The notes below the pieces were generated by a model that saw only the letters and a list, made by a program, of their open reading frames with translations, did no database searches and was not told where the DNA came from. From Deltaproteobacteria bacterium HGW-Deltaproteobacteria-2 (GTDB lineage Bacteria; Desulfobacterota; Syntrophia; Syntrophales; Smithellaceae): DNA of 64,000 nt. The position numbers were made by a program, and so were the translations under genes. The DNA lies in NCBI GenBank assembly GCA_002840505.1, contig PHBC01000003.1, forward strand, positions 426,899-490,898, in the 5' to 3' direction. Positions 26,069 through 34,847 of the stretch are shown here, in pieces (positions within the stretch are counted from its first letter, which is position 1; each line of letters starts with the position of its first letter).

Positions 26069-26200
26069 ATCAAAGCGCTATTTTTGTTGGCATAGCCTGC
26101 CCCGGCACAGGCTGGGATTGTTGGCTTCCTCAACGTATTTATAATACGCCTCTTTGCCTCCAGCTAGCATCCTCGATATCATCCTTGATTTAGGAATAGG
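26058..26200 (-). repeat. Interspersed element copy (CTAAATCAAAG-ended subtype)
   Basis: Ends CCATTCCTAAATCAAAG and CTTGATTTAGGAATAGG are near-perfect inverted repeats of about 17 bases. Internal GAGGCGTATTATAAATACGT (minus strand) plus GTTGAGGAAGCC and GCCTGTGCCGGGGCAGGC. The same order is found at 54067-54191 in the opposite orientation. The element overlaps the last 11 bases of cutA and leaves 8 bases before the end of the FMN reductase gene. Confidence 0.85.
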
Positions 26201-26208
26201 ATTCGGTA

Positions 26209-26760
26209 TTAAACCGCGTGCTTCCTCACCCACGCGACATATTTGTCCATCCAGCTCTGCATGAATTTTTTACTGTCTACCCCGATGTTACCGGTCTCGT
26301 CAAACAATCCGTCTTTCATCTGGATAAAAGCTTCAGGCTGACAAAGTGTTGGGGCGTTCAATGCGGAGAGAATATTGCGTAAATGCTGCTGCGCCATGGC
26401 GGTTCCAGTAGCGCCGCTTGAAACACCTAGAATACCGGCAGGTTTTCCGGCCAAAGAGTTCAGGCCATAAGGACGCGAGGCATGGTCGATGGCGTTTTTA
26501 AGCACACCAGGTATTGAACGATTGTATTCCGGAGTGACAAACAAAAGTCCCTGAGCGCTTTTGATTTGGGTCTTTAGCCGCTTGACCGGCTCGGCCTGAT
26601 TCGCGTCGTCTTCCTGATTGTAAAGCGGCAGATCATTGATTTGCGCGTGCTGGAAAAAGAACTCCTGGGGCGCCAACCTTATAATGGCATCAGCCAGTTT
26701 GCGATTGAATGAATCCTTACGAAGACTCCCGACTATAACGGTTATTTGGTATGTATTCAT
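26209..26760 (-). CDS. NAD(P)H-dependent FMN reductase (ChrR/ArsH-like)
   Basis: 183 residues, flavodoxin-like. FMN phosphate loop GSLRKDSFNRKLA near residue 12, and the isoalloxazine-binding loop TPEYNRSIPGVLKNAIDHASRP around 80-100, both diagnostic for the NADPH-dependent FMN reductase family (quinone, azo or chromate reduction). AGGAGGCCTCA precedes the ATG. Confidence 0.92.
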   Translation of the reverse strand: MNTYQITVIVGSLRKDSFNRKLADAIIRLAPQEFFFQHAQINDLPLYNQEDDANQAEPVKRLKTQIKSAQGLLFVTPEYNRSIPGVLKNAIDHASRPYGLNSLAGKPAGILGVSSGATGTAMAQQHLRNILSALNAPTLCQPEAFIQMKDGLFDETGNIGVDSKKFMQSWMDKYVAWVRKHAV

Positions 26761-26908
26761 TGAGGCCTCCTTTCAAGATCACCGCAACGTCCTGATTTAT
26801 TTTTCAGGAATAATCTTGTTATTTTCTACAATGACTAAATTTGAAAAGAATATTAGCACGAAAATCACCAATAATTCAATGACGTGAATATCTGGACTTT
26901 GCCGTTGG

Positions 26909-27277
26909 TCATGACTTTATCTTCCCCGGTTTTCCAGCTTCGCCGTCGGTAAGATCACACGATTTTATAAGGTTGTCGAGCTGTCCTTCGGTGAGCCCGC
27001 TGCCCAAAACACCTTCAATACGCTTGATCGCCCGTCCCTTTTCAAAAAAGATTACCGTCGGCACTACTTCAATGTCGTATGTATCTTCACATTCCCTCAC
27101 TTGATCGGTCATCATTCGGCAAAATTGCGGATCGTTATCAAGGGCATACTTATCGAAGATTGGCAGAAATCTGCGTGAGTGAGGGCACCACGAAGCATAG
27201 AAAAGAACGAAAACCCTCTGGCATTCTTTTAAAACAGCAGTGAGTTCGGCTTCGTTTTCAATAATCCTGTTTATCAT
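26909..27277 (-). CDS. Thioredoxin-fold protein with CPHS active site
   Basis: About 122 residues from ATG 27277 (the frame is open to a GTG at 27301 but the promoter's -10 lies only 10 bases above that). Thioredoxin core VFVLFYASWCPHSRRFLPIF and VVPTVIFFEKGRAIKRIEG. The second cysteine of CxxC is Ser, so this is a monothiol type unless Cys at CRMMTDQVRECED acts as resolving residue. Cytoplasmic. Stands alone. Confidence 0.8.
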   Translation of the reverse strand: MINRIIENEAELTAVLKECQRVFVLFYASWCPHSRRFLPIFDKYALDNDPQFCRMMTDQVRECEDTYDIEVVPTVIFFEKGRAIKRIEGVLGSGLTEGQLDNLIKSCDLTDGEAGKPGKIKS

Positions 27278-27310
27278 TCCTCTTTCTTTCGTTATATTCA
27301 CCGTGAAAGG

Positions 27311-27319
27311 ATTATAGCA
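27311..27319 (-). promoter_or_regulatory. Extended -10 promoter of the CPHS thioredoxin gene
   Basis: TGCTATAAT on the minus strand (27311-27319), a perfect extended -10 box, about 34 bases upstream of the preferred ATG; no good -35, which is usual for extended -10 promoters. Confidence 0.55.
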
Positions 27320-27482
27320 TCTGTGCCTGTTTGTGCATGAAAGTCTAACTAAACCGTTGTTTATAATATATTATCTTCCTGTATTTATTTTATAATATTT
27401 TTTTCATAAATGAAATTTGAAATATTTTTCAAGAAAAGTTTTAAAAACCTTTTAAATATGTTAATACACTTCCCATATTCTT

Positions 27483-27625
27483 ATACCATTTCGATTTCAA
27501 AGGATAACGAGGCGGCGAGGAGGAGGCTCCGCAGACGTATATATCGATACGTTGAGGATACCGACCCCGGCCTGCGCCGGGACAGGCTAAGCCAATAAAG
27601 TTAGCCGAAAAAATAGGAATGGTAC
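27483..27625 (+). repeat. Interspersed element copy (GGATAACG subtype)
   Basis: ATACCATTTCGATTTCAAAGG at the left end, GGAATGGTAC at the right. Contains GGATAACGAGGCGGCGAGG, AGGAGGCTCCGCAGACGTAT, ATACGTTGAGGATACCGAC, a GCGCCGG hairpin and AATAAAGTTAGCC. The same modules occur at 32807-32930 in the opposite orientation. It sits directly in front of the transketolase gene (22 bases). The stretch 27320-27482 is AT-rich without a gene. Confidence 0.85.
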
Positions 27626-27646
27626 AAATATTTTTAAGGAGACTAT

Positions 27647-29704
27647 ATGTCCGATAAAAACGAATTGGAAAATAAATGCATTGATACTATACGTTTTCTG
27701 GCTGCTGACGCGATTGAAAAAGCCAAATCCGGCCATCCCGGCATGCCGATGGGAGCTGCCGCCGCTGCTTTTACCTTATGGACAAGACATTTGAAACACA
27801 ATCCCAAGAATCCTCAGTGGCCTGATCGCGATCGCTTTGTTCTTTCCGCCGGTCATGCATCAATGCTTTTATACGCCCTTTTGCATCTCACCGGTTATGA
27901 TCTTACTCTTGACGATATTAAAAATTTCCGTCAATGGGGAAGCCGTACACCGGGTCATCCCGAATACAAGCATGCTCCCGGTGTGGAAGTAACCACAGGG
28001 CCCTTGGGACAGGGTTTGGCCAACGCCGTAGGCATGGCTATTGCCGAGACGCATCTGGCGGCACGCTTCAACCGCGAAGATGAAAAATTGGTTGATCATT
28101 TTACTTATGTCATGGCTAGTGACGGCGATATAATGGAAGGTGTTGCCGCTGAGGCCTGTGCTCTGGCCGGTCACCTGCGCTTGGGAAAACTTATCGTTCT
28201 TTATGACGACAACAAGGTAACTCTTGCCGGCGCAGCTTCTCTTTCCTCTACGGAAAATACCGAACAGCGTTTTAAAGCTTACGGCTGGCAGGTGCAGAAA
28301 GTTGCCGATGGAAACGATGTTGCCGCTATTGACCGAGCCATCAAAAAAGCCAAACGTGAAATTGAAAAACCTTCATTAATTTGTGTTCAATCGACAATAG
28401 GTTTCGGCGCACCCTGCAAACAGGGGAAATGTGACGCACACGGTTCTCCGCTGGGAGCCGATGAACTGCAAAAAACAAAAGAAGCTCTATGCTGGACTAC
28501 GGATTCGACTTTTTATGTTCCCGAAGATGTTCAGAAATATTTCCGCAAGGCTATTTCACGCGGTAAAAAATGCGAGAAGCAATGGCAGGACACTTTAAAT
28601 ACTTACCGGCAAAAAGAAACTGCTCTTGCCGCGGAATTTGAACGATCAACAAAAGGCGACCTGCCGGATAATTGGGAATCGACATTAAGCGAATTCCCCA
28701 ACGGATCAAAAGACGTGGCGACACGCAAGGCAGGAGAAATTGTAATGCAGGCCATCGCCTCAAAAGTACCCGAACTTATGGGCGGCTCGGCTGACCTTAA
28801 CCCTTCTACTTTTACCTGGCTTAAAGGAATGGGCGACTTTCAAAGTCCTCTACTTCCCAAAGAAGGTTTGCACGGCATGGTGGGAGGTTCGTGGGATTAT
28901 ACAGGTCGCAACATTCATTTCGGGATAAGAGAACACGCAATGGGATCGATTACCGTAGGCATGGCTTTACATGGCGGCCTTATTCCCTATACGGCCACTT
29001 TTTTGACCTTTGCCGATTACATGCGCCCACCTATGCGCCTGGCCGCGCTGATGGGCTTGCGCGCTATTTTTGTATTCACGCATGATAGCATCGGCTTGGG
29101 AGAAGACGGCCCCACGCATCAGCCGGTGGAACAAATTATGAATTTGCGTCAAGTGCCGAATATGACCGTTATCCGTCCGGCCGATGCCAATGAAACTTTA
29201 GAGGCTTGGAAAATTGCTATATCTAACACCAGCGGCCCGACAACGCTAATCTTCAGCCGTCAAAATCTACCGGTGCTTGATCGAAGTGTCTGCGGTGCCG
29301 CATCAGGTGTGAGACGCGGCGGTTATATTCTGTGGGAATCGGCGCCTAATCCCGAATTGATTTTAATATCTACCGGTTCGGAAGTTTCCTTAACGCTAAC
29401 GGCTGCCCGTAAACTCACTGAAAATGGAACAAAGGTAAGAGTTGTCTCGCTCCCCAGCTGGGAAATATTCGATCGTCAAACGCAAGAATATCGTGACAGC
29501 GTTTTGCCGCCGGCGATAACTTCTCGGATTGCCGTGGAGACCGGAATCAAGCTGGGATGGGAACATTACGTGGGGCTGCAAGGTATGATCATCGGCATGG
29601 AAACATTCGGCGCCAGTGCTCCGGGACCGGTGCTCTATGAAAAATTCGGTTTCACTGTTGAAAAAATTGTGGCAGCAGCAAAAGAATTGTTCCTTCGCGT
29701 CTAA
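27647..29704 (+). CDS. tkt: Transketolase
   Basis: 685 residues. Thiamine-diphosphate motif in [21 protein letters not shown] through YDDNKVTL (GDG...N), N-terminal [34 protein letters not shown], and the C-terminal pyrimidine domain with [31 protein letters not shown]. Transfers two-carbon units in the non-oxidative pentose phosphate pathway. Immediately followed by a Pgi gene (14-base gap). Confidence 0.96.
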   Translation: MSDKNELENKCIDTIRFLAADAIEKAKSGHPGMPMGAAAAAFTLWTRHLKHNPKNPQWPDRDRFVLSAGHASMLLYALLHLTGYDLTLDDIKNFRQWGSRTPGHPEYKHAPGVEVTTGPLGQGLANAVGMAIAETHLAARFNREDEKLVDHFTYVMASDGDIMEGVAAEACALAGHLRLGKLIVLYDDNKVTLAGAASLSSTENTEQRFKAYGWQVQKVADGNDVAAIDRAIKKAKREIEKPSLICVQSTIGFGAPCKQGKCDAHGSPLGADELQKTKEALCWTTDSTFYVPEDVQKYFRKAISRGKKCEKQWQDTLNTYRQKETALAAEFERSTKGDLPDNWESTLSEFPNGSKDVATRKAGEIVMQAIASKVPELMGGSADLNPSTFTWLKGMGDFQSPLLPKEGLHGMVGGSWDYTGRNIHFGIREHAMGSITVGMALHGGLIPYTATFLTFADYMRPPMRLAALMGLRAIFVFTHDSIGLGEDGPTHQPVEQIMNLRQVPNMTVIRPADANETLEAWKIAISNTSGPTTLIFSRQNLPVLDRSVCGAASGVRRGGYILWESAPNPELILISTGSEVSLTLTAARKLTENGTKVRVVSLPSWEIFDRQTQEYRDSVLPPAITSRIAVETGIKLGWEHYVGLQGMIIGMETFGASAPGPVLYEKFGFTVEKIVAAAKELFLRV

Positions 29705-29718
29705 AGGGAGAAAAACAA

Positions 29719-31413
29719 ATGAATAATGAATATATTTCTTTTTCTCTGGGAATATATCAAGATTCAATCATGAGCGCATTGGATCAAATGCGCCGCGACA
29801 ATACTATCGGCCGCATCTGGGCAAAAGACTATACCGTCTGGAAATCATCTCCTGATGAAATTGTCAACCGATTGGACTGGCTTGACGCACCATCGGAAAC
29901 ATTAGAAAAGATAACCTATATTCGCCAAACTCTTGAACCATTCATCAATGGCAGCATTAATGACGTTGTTTTACTGGGAATGGGTGGATCGATTTTGGCT
30001 GCTGAAGTATTCAATCAAATATTCGGCAGTGAGGATGGTTATCCTAAGTTACATGTTATTGATACAACAGATCCGATTTCAATATCTCGTTTTACTCAAC
30101 GCCTGAATTTTGAGAAGACTATTTTTCTTGTTTCCTCAAAATCGGGAAAAACGATGGAAGTTGCATCCCTCTTTCATTTCTTCTATAACTTAGCCCTCGA
30201 AAAAATAGGAGATTCTGCCAGTAATCACTTTATCTTTCTTACCGATAAAGGTAGTGCCCTGGAGGAATTGAGCAAAAAGCTTTCTATTCAGCATGTATTT
30301 TCAAGCGATTCGAATATCGGGGGACGTTATTCAGCTCTTTCCATAACGGGAATAGTTCCCGCAGCACTTATCGGCGTTGATGTGGAAATACTTCTGCTAT
30401 CAGCAATAGACGCTCAACAACTGGAAAAAACTGAAAACTTTTCTGGTGAGTTTGCCGCCACCGGAGCCGTATTAGGCGCGACTCTGGGCACATTGGCGCG
30501 GCAAGGACGAAATAAAATCACCTTTATTATGTCGCCGCAGTGGGCTCCTTTTGGCAACTGGCTGGAACAACTTATCGCAGAGAGTACGGGCAAGGAAGGA
30601 AAAGGAATCCTGCCTGTTCTTGATGAACCGTTGGTAGACCCGTGTGTTTACGGTAATGATCGCTTATTTGTTTTTTTTCAAAATGCAGCCGTTGATAATT
30701 CGACAAAAATCAACGGCCTTGTTGAAGCCGGACATCCTGTAATTACTATCACTTCCAATAATCGTTACGATCTGGGCAGCCAAATGTTTCTTTGGGAAAT
30801 GGCTACAGCCGTAGCCGGACACTTTTTAGGTATCAATCCTTTCGATCAACCGGACGTGGAAATAACAAAGGCGCATATCCGCCGCATGATTGCAGTTTAT
30901 CGCGAGCATAAAGAACTTCCTTATGAGTTATCTTCTTTAACAACTCCGGAATGTGTTGTTTATGGAGGGCCACAAGCTCTTACTTTGGCCGATAAGTTCA
31001 ATAATTTTCTTTCTGAAGCGGATAACGGTGATTATTTTTGTTTGCAGGTTTACTTAAACCAGTCGCCGGAAGTGGATGAAGCGCTATGCACTCTGCGTGA
31101 AACGATTTTTATCAAATATGGACTCGCTGTAACAAAAGGTTATGGACCAAGGTATTTGCATTCAACCGGACAATTACACAAGGGCGATTCCGGAAATGGG
31201 TTATTTATCCAGTTGACACAAGAAAATTTCTGGGATGTTGATATTCCCGATGAAATCGGCAATAAAAAATCTTCGCTCACCTTTGGCACGCTCCAAGCCG
31301 CTCAGTCTCAGGGCGATTGGCAGGCACTGAAAGACGCGGGACGAAGAATAATTCGTTTTCACTTCAGGACAAATCCCGTTGCCGGGCTAAAAAATCTTAC
31401 CGAAATTCTTTAA
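29719..31413 (+). CDS. Phosphoglucose isomerase of the Tal-Pgi C-terminal type
   Basis: 564 residues. SIS-fold sugar isomerase: VVLLGMGGSILAAEVF, FLVSSKSGKTMEVAS, STGKEGKGILPVLDEP and the PGI signature GPRYLHSTGQLHKGD near residue 480. The arrangement, including the loop before the signature, resembles the isomerase half of transaldolase-phosphoglucose isomerase fusions rather than E. coli Pgi; no transaldolase domain is present here. Interconverts glucose-6-P and fructose-6-P; co-transcribed with transketolase. Confidence 0.87.
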   Translation: MNNEYISFSLGIYQDSIMSALDQMRRDNTIGRIWAKDYTVWKSSPDEIVNRLDWLDAPSETLEKITYIRQTLEPFINGSINDVVLLGMGGSILAAEVFNQIFGSEDGYPKLHVIDTTDPISISRFTQRLNFEKTIFLVSSKSGKTMEVASLFHFFYNLALEKIGDSASNHFIFLTDKGSALEELSKKLSIQHVFSSDSNIGGRYSALSITGIVPAALIGVDVEILLLSAIDAQQLEKTENFSGEFAATGAVLGATLGTLARQGRNKITFIMSPQWAPFGNWLEQLIAESTGKEGKGILPVLDEPLVDPCVYGNDRLFVFFQNAAVDNSTKINGLVEAGHPVITITSNNRYDLGSQMFLWEMATAVAGHFLGINPFDQPDVEITKAHIRRMIAVYREHKELPYELSSLTTPECVVYGGPQALTLADKFNNFLSEADNGDYFCLQVYLNQSPEVDEALCTLRETIFIKYGLAVTKGYGPRYLHSTGQLHKGDSGNGLFIQLTQENFWDVDIPDEIGNKKSSLTFGTLQAAQSQGDWQALKDAGRRIIRFHFRTNPVAGLKNLTEIL

Positions 31414-31462
31414 TACTACAAGTTATGTCATTGCTCATCTCATTCGGGCAATTCAGTTCACT

Positions 31463-31511
31463 TGTTTCCTGGATTCTCTTGTCTCGCCCATGCTCGCACA
31501 AGAATGACAGA
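31463..31511. repeat. Possible remnant of a CTGGATTC...GAATGACAG repeat
   Basis: CTGGATTC near 31468 and GAATGACAG at 31502-31510 match the ends of a hairpin repeat common in bacterial genomes, but the middle is degenerate. Low confidence. Confidence 0.25.
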
Positions 31512-31531
31512 GGTGAAGGGACATTTTTATT

Positions 31532-32101
31532 TTAACTGATTACTCTGAGAATCTGTGGAGCGTGTCGTTCGGACGCTGCTGGTATATTCTCAGGATAGCC
31601 GATAATAATCGGCGCTACAATACAGCAGCCATCGGGAATTCCCAATAAAGCTTTTGTTTTAGGATCGCGGATTTGTGAACCCAACGCAATCCAACAGGTT
31701 CCTAATCCTCTTGATACCGCGGAAAACATGATATAACTCGCCGCCAGCGCGCAGTCAACATCAAGCGAACCTACGCTTGTCGAACCGATAACGTAAATCA
31801 GACATGGCGCATTATAAAAAACATTGAAATTTTTATCTTTCAGCACATCCGCATAGGCAGGATTAAAAGATGCTTTATTTTGAGCAAAATCGTCGAGGAG
31901 GTTTGCTTTGCTTTCATCGGAGAGAGCTTTAATAGTATTTTTACAATTGACGATAGAAAACCGGCAGGGCTGGCCGTTACTGGCTGAAGGCGCCAGAGTA
32001 GATTCCTGCAGGATTTCCTCCACCATCTTCAAAGGCACTTCTTTGTCCTGAAAATCACGAATAGATCTTCTTTTTTTTAATAACTCTGTGAATGTCATCA
32101 T
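31532..32101 (-). CDS. Nitroreductase-family FMN oxidoreductase
   Basis: 189 residues. FMN contacts in KRRSIRDFQDKEVP and APSASNGQPCRFSIV; SRGLGTCWIALGSQ and PIIIGYPEN are the family's C-terminal motifs. Reduces nitro- or quinone substrates with NAD(P)H; natural substrate unknown. AGGAG lies upstream of tandem ATG codons; the first (32101) is taken. Convergent with the Pgi gene. Confidence 0.92.
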   Translation of the reverse strand: MMTFTELLKKRRSIRDFQDKEVPLKMVEEILQESTLAPSASNGQPCRFSIVNCKNTIKALSDESKANLLDDFAQNKASFNPAYADVLKDKNFNVFYNAPCLIYVIGSTSVGSLDVDCALAASYIMFSAVSRGLGTCWIALGSQIRDPKTKALLGIPDGCCIVAPIIIGYPENIPAASERHAPQILRVIS

Positions 32102-32149
32102 AACAATATCTCCTTTTTGTTAATGATTATAATTTCATCTATCAATATT

Positions 32150-32794
32150 TTACCCGGCGCCGATTGCGCGTAGAATCAAAGATATAAACATGACTATGAT
32201 ATTTTGAAACAAGTTTATCACCGGATTAAGCGCACCTAAAAAGAGCAATCCGATAACAATAAAAAATCCAAAAGGTTCCAGTTGATTCAGTACCTTGTTT
32301 GCAGATTCCGGCGCAAAACCCATAAGTATTTTAGAACCGTCAAGCGGCGGAATCGGGATTAAATTAAACGCTGCTAATATAATGTTAATATGGGCCAGCA
32401 AAAGAAAGACTTGCCCGGCCATCCCGGAAGGTTCAGGAGAAATCAGCTTCAATAGAAAAAGCGCGACAAAAGCGAAGATAATGTTTGCCGTAATGCCCGC
32501 CGCCGACACTAAAATAAGACCTTTTCGTCTTTTATCGCCGGGAATATTTCCCAGATTCACCGGAACTGGTTTTGCCCAGCCGAATCCAACAATCAGGAGC
32601 ATCAAACTTCCGAAAAGATCGAGATGCTTGATAGGATTAAGCGTCAGTCTTCCCAGCCATTTAGCCGTTGGATCACCCATTTTATAGGCAACCCATCCGT
32701 GAGCCAGTTCATGAAATATTACCGAATATAACAGGAGAACCGACAATATTACAAAAGACAGCGGATCTTTAATTAATAATTGTATTAATCCCAT
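32150..32794 (-). CDS. Site-2 protease family (M50) membrane metalloprotease
   Basis: 214 residues, about five helices. Zinc motif HELAHGW (HExxH) at residue 28 and the third ligand in NLIPIPPLDGSKIL near residue 150. Short SpoIVFB/YwhC-like version without PDZ domain. Cleaves membrane-embedded substrates; partner unknown. The upstream start is 12 bases from the interspersed element at 32807-32930. Confidence 0.93.
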   Translation of the reverse strand: MGLIQLLIKDPLSFVILSVLLLYSVIFHELAHGWVAYKMGDPTAKWLGRLTLNPIKHLDLFGSLMLLIVGFGWAKPVPVNLGNIPGDKRRKGLILVSAAGITANIIFAFVALFLLKLISPEPSGMAGQVFLLLAHINIILAAFNLIPIPPLDGSKILMGFAPESANKVLNQLEPFGFFIVIGLLFLGALNPVINLFQNIIVMFISLILRAIGAG

Positions 32795-32806
32795 AGTAAC
32801 ATCCTT

Positions 32807-32930
32807 ATACCAATTTGCTTTCTTTGGCTAACTTTGTTGGCTGCGTCTGTCGGCTTCCTCGACGTATTAGTAATACGCCTGCGGAGCCTCCTCCTTGCCG
32901 CCGCGTTATCCTTTGAAAGCAAAATGGCAT
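32807..32930 (-). repeat. Interspersed element copy (GGATAACG subtype)
   Basis: Ends ATACCAATTTGCTTTC and GAAAGCAAAATGGCAT are near-perfect inverted repeats (14 of 16). On the minus strand: GGATAACGCGGCGGCAAGG, GGAGGAGGCTCCGCAGGCG, GTATTACTAATAC, GTCGAGGAAGCCGACAGACG, CAACAAAGTTAGCC. Same order as the element at 27483-27625. Confidence 0.85.
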
Positions 32931-32955
32931 TTAGTTGCAATTTTTGTTTTGCTCT

Positions 32956-33954
32956 TTACAAATCTGTATTTGCTTTCGTTTTCATTATCATAGACCCCTC
33001 TGGGCGACCATTTGCCAGCTCGGAGAAATATCCATATCTTAAACCTATAATCAGTGCAACAATTCCCATAAAAAGTTCAACGACTGTCAGCAATATACGT
33101 GTCGCGATAGGCAGAATCAGCGCGGCTTCTATGCCGGAAAATTGTCTCAGCATAAAAAACATCGTTCCCTCCCGGACACCAAGTCCGCCCATGCTGAAAA
33201 AAGCAACATAACCAGCCATCGCCGATACGGAAATTGTTGCCATAATAGCAATCATACTGGTCAAAGGTATTTTCATGTTGAGTCCCCTGGCAAGAAAGTA
33301 CATTGCCACTCCCAAAAGAATATAAGAAAAAAAATAAAATAATTGGGTATACACAAATATTATTTTCTTGGTTTTCAATGGTTTTATTTCAACTCTAAAC
33401 AAACGGTTTACGGGAACTATCAGAAAATTTATTATAGAATTGTTCCACACAATAAAAACAAAATCCAGAACAATCAATAAAATAAATGTCAAAATGGAAA
33501 TTCCCAACGTTGTAACCCGCACACAGAAAAGATAATAATAAGATGCAAACATGGCTGACACAAACGCCAGACAAATGAAACTTACCATATTGATGTAAAT
33601 GAGAGCTACGTTAGAAATCCTTTTCGATGACATTAATGTTATTTGCGCCGCGTAAGTCCAAATTTTCCCGGGAATGTACTTAAACATCGCTGAAGTGCAG
33701 TAAAGAGCGTAACTTTCAGAATAATTCAGTTTTTCGTTCAGATAATTATTTACGTAAATCCTCCACACGAAAGGCCCTGACAATAAAGCGATACTTCCGA
33801 TAATAATTGACACAAAAATATAATAAGGATTAATACTGAAATCATACGTGCTTATCAAATCCGCGTTAGCCTTGTATTGCAGATAGAAAAAATATACCGC
33901 AGCGATCATCACTGCCAGAGTAAAGCTGTACCGCAGAATTTTTCTAAGGCTCAC
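32956..33954 (-). CDS. Lysylphosphatidylglycerol synthase TM-like flippase family protein
   Basis: 332 residues, about eight membrane helices. Typical elements of the LPG_synthase_TM/UPF0104 family: AMFKYIPGKIWTYA near residue 90 and FSMGGLGVREGTMFFML near 245 (GGLGVREG is the diagnostic loop). Family members move lipids or have unknown roles; no synthase catalytic domain is attached. Sits alone between the site-2 protease and the efflux regulator. Confidence 0.87.
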   Translation of the reverse strand: MSLRKILRYSFTLAVMIAAVYFFYLQYKANADLISTYDFSINPYYIFVSIIIGSIALLSGPFVWRIYVNNYLNEKLNYSESYALYCTSAMFKYIPGKIWTYAAQITLMSSKRISNVALIYINMVSFICLAFVSAMFASYYYLFCVRVTTLGISILTFILLIVLDFVFIVWNNSIINFLIVPVNRLFRVEIKPLKTKKIIFVYTQLFYFFSYILLGVAMYFLARGLNMKIPLTSMIAIMATISVSAMAGYVAFFSMGGLGVREGTMFFMLRQFSGIEAALILPIATRILLTVVELFMGIVALIIGLRYGYFSELANGRPEGSMIMKTKANTDL

Positions 33955-34121
33955 TTCATTAGTCTCCGAATTAAATTGTCAGAGGATCTTTCCCGGAATG
34001 TTCGAAATTCGTTATGGAATATTCGCGCCGCGCCAAGCGTGTAAAGATATATGATAATTGGTATTTTGTGTCAAAATAATTCTGGGAATAAAGCATGGGA
34101 AATATCTGAGCTAAAAAATAC

Positions 34122-34150
34122 TTGACAACGAGTGAAATTATTCATACAGT
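34122..34150 (+). promoter_or_regulatory. Promoter of the regulator-efflux operon
   Basis: TTGACA (34122-34127), 17-base spacer, TACAGT (34145-34150). Imperfect inverted sequences (ACAAC...GTTGT, 34126-34154) cover the promoter and may be the regulator's operator. Confidence 0.6.
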
Positions 34151-34178
34151 TGTTTAAAACAGATGTTTGAATATATTT

Positions 34179-34847
34179 ATGGAAAACAAGAAAACACATT
34201 CAAAAACACGCGCCGCCATCATGGAGGCGGCAGGCAAGATATTTGCCGAAGATGGATATTCCAAGGCGACGGTTCGGGACATCTGCCGGGAAGCCGGAGC
34301 AAATATTGCCGCTATCAATTACCACTTTGGCGACAAAAAGGGTCTTTATCTTGCCGTATTGAAACATTATCAGGAAATTGCTTTTCAAACTCATCCGCAC
34401 AATCTTGGCATAAAAGAAGCACAAAAACCCGAAGAAAAACTGCGTGCATATATCAGGTCATTTCTTACGCGAATTATGGATGACGGCCATCCCGCCTGGT
34501 TCGGCAGACTTTTGGCGAGAGAATTCACCCAACCAACATGGGCGTTCGATATTCTGGTGGAGGAAACAATTCGTCCTTCCTTTCAACTGCTCACCGAAAT
34601 TATAGCTGCTATTTTGGAGAAGAAATCTAAAGAAAGGATTGTGCGGCTGTATTCCATGAGTATAGTTGGTCAATGCCTTTATTTCCGCCATTCACACCCC
34701 GTGATTAGCAGACTTTATCCTGGTGAATTTTTCGGTCCTAAACAAATTGACGAATTGACTGAACATATTACTCTTTTTTCTTTGCACGGACTTTTAAAAG
34801 AAAAAAACAAAAAGAACTTACAGGTGAAAACATGCAAAAAAAGATAA
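34179..34847 (+). CDS. TetR/AcrR-family regulator, CecR-like
   Basis: About 222 residues. N-terminal helix-turn-helix: IMEAAGKIFAEDGYSKATV, then ICREAGANIAAINYHFGDKKG. The C-terminal part (ILEKKSKERIVRLYSMSIVG, HSHPVISRLYPGEFF) fits the DUF1956 ligand domain of CecR-like repressors that control efflux genes. The 3' end overlaps the tolC-like gene by 16 bases, so the regulator is part of the operon. Start at ATG 34179; the frame is open to a TTG at 34167, neither with a good ribosome binding site. Confidence 0.87.
   Translation: MENKKTHSKTRAAIMEAAGKIFAEDGYSKATVRDICREAGANIAAINYHFGDKKGLYLAVLKHYQEIAFQTHPHNLGIKEAQKPEEKLRAYIRSFLTRIMDDGHPAWFGRLLAREFTQPTWAFDILVEETIRPSFQLLTEIIAAILEKKSKERIVRLYSMSIVGQCLYFRHSHPVISRLYPGEFFGPKQIDELTEHITLFSLHGLLKEKNKKNLQVKTCKKR

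Noticed and set aside
27410-27598. 62-residue open frame upstream of transketolase
   Set aside because: Its second half lies in the interspersed element, has no ribosome binding site, and shows Arg-rich reading of hairpins.
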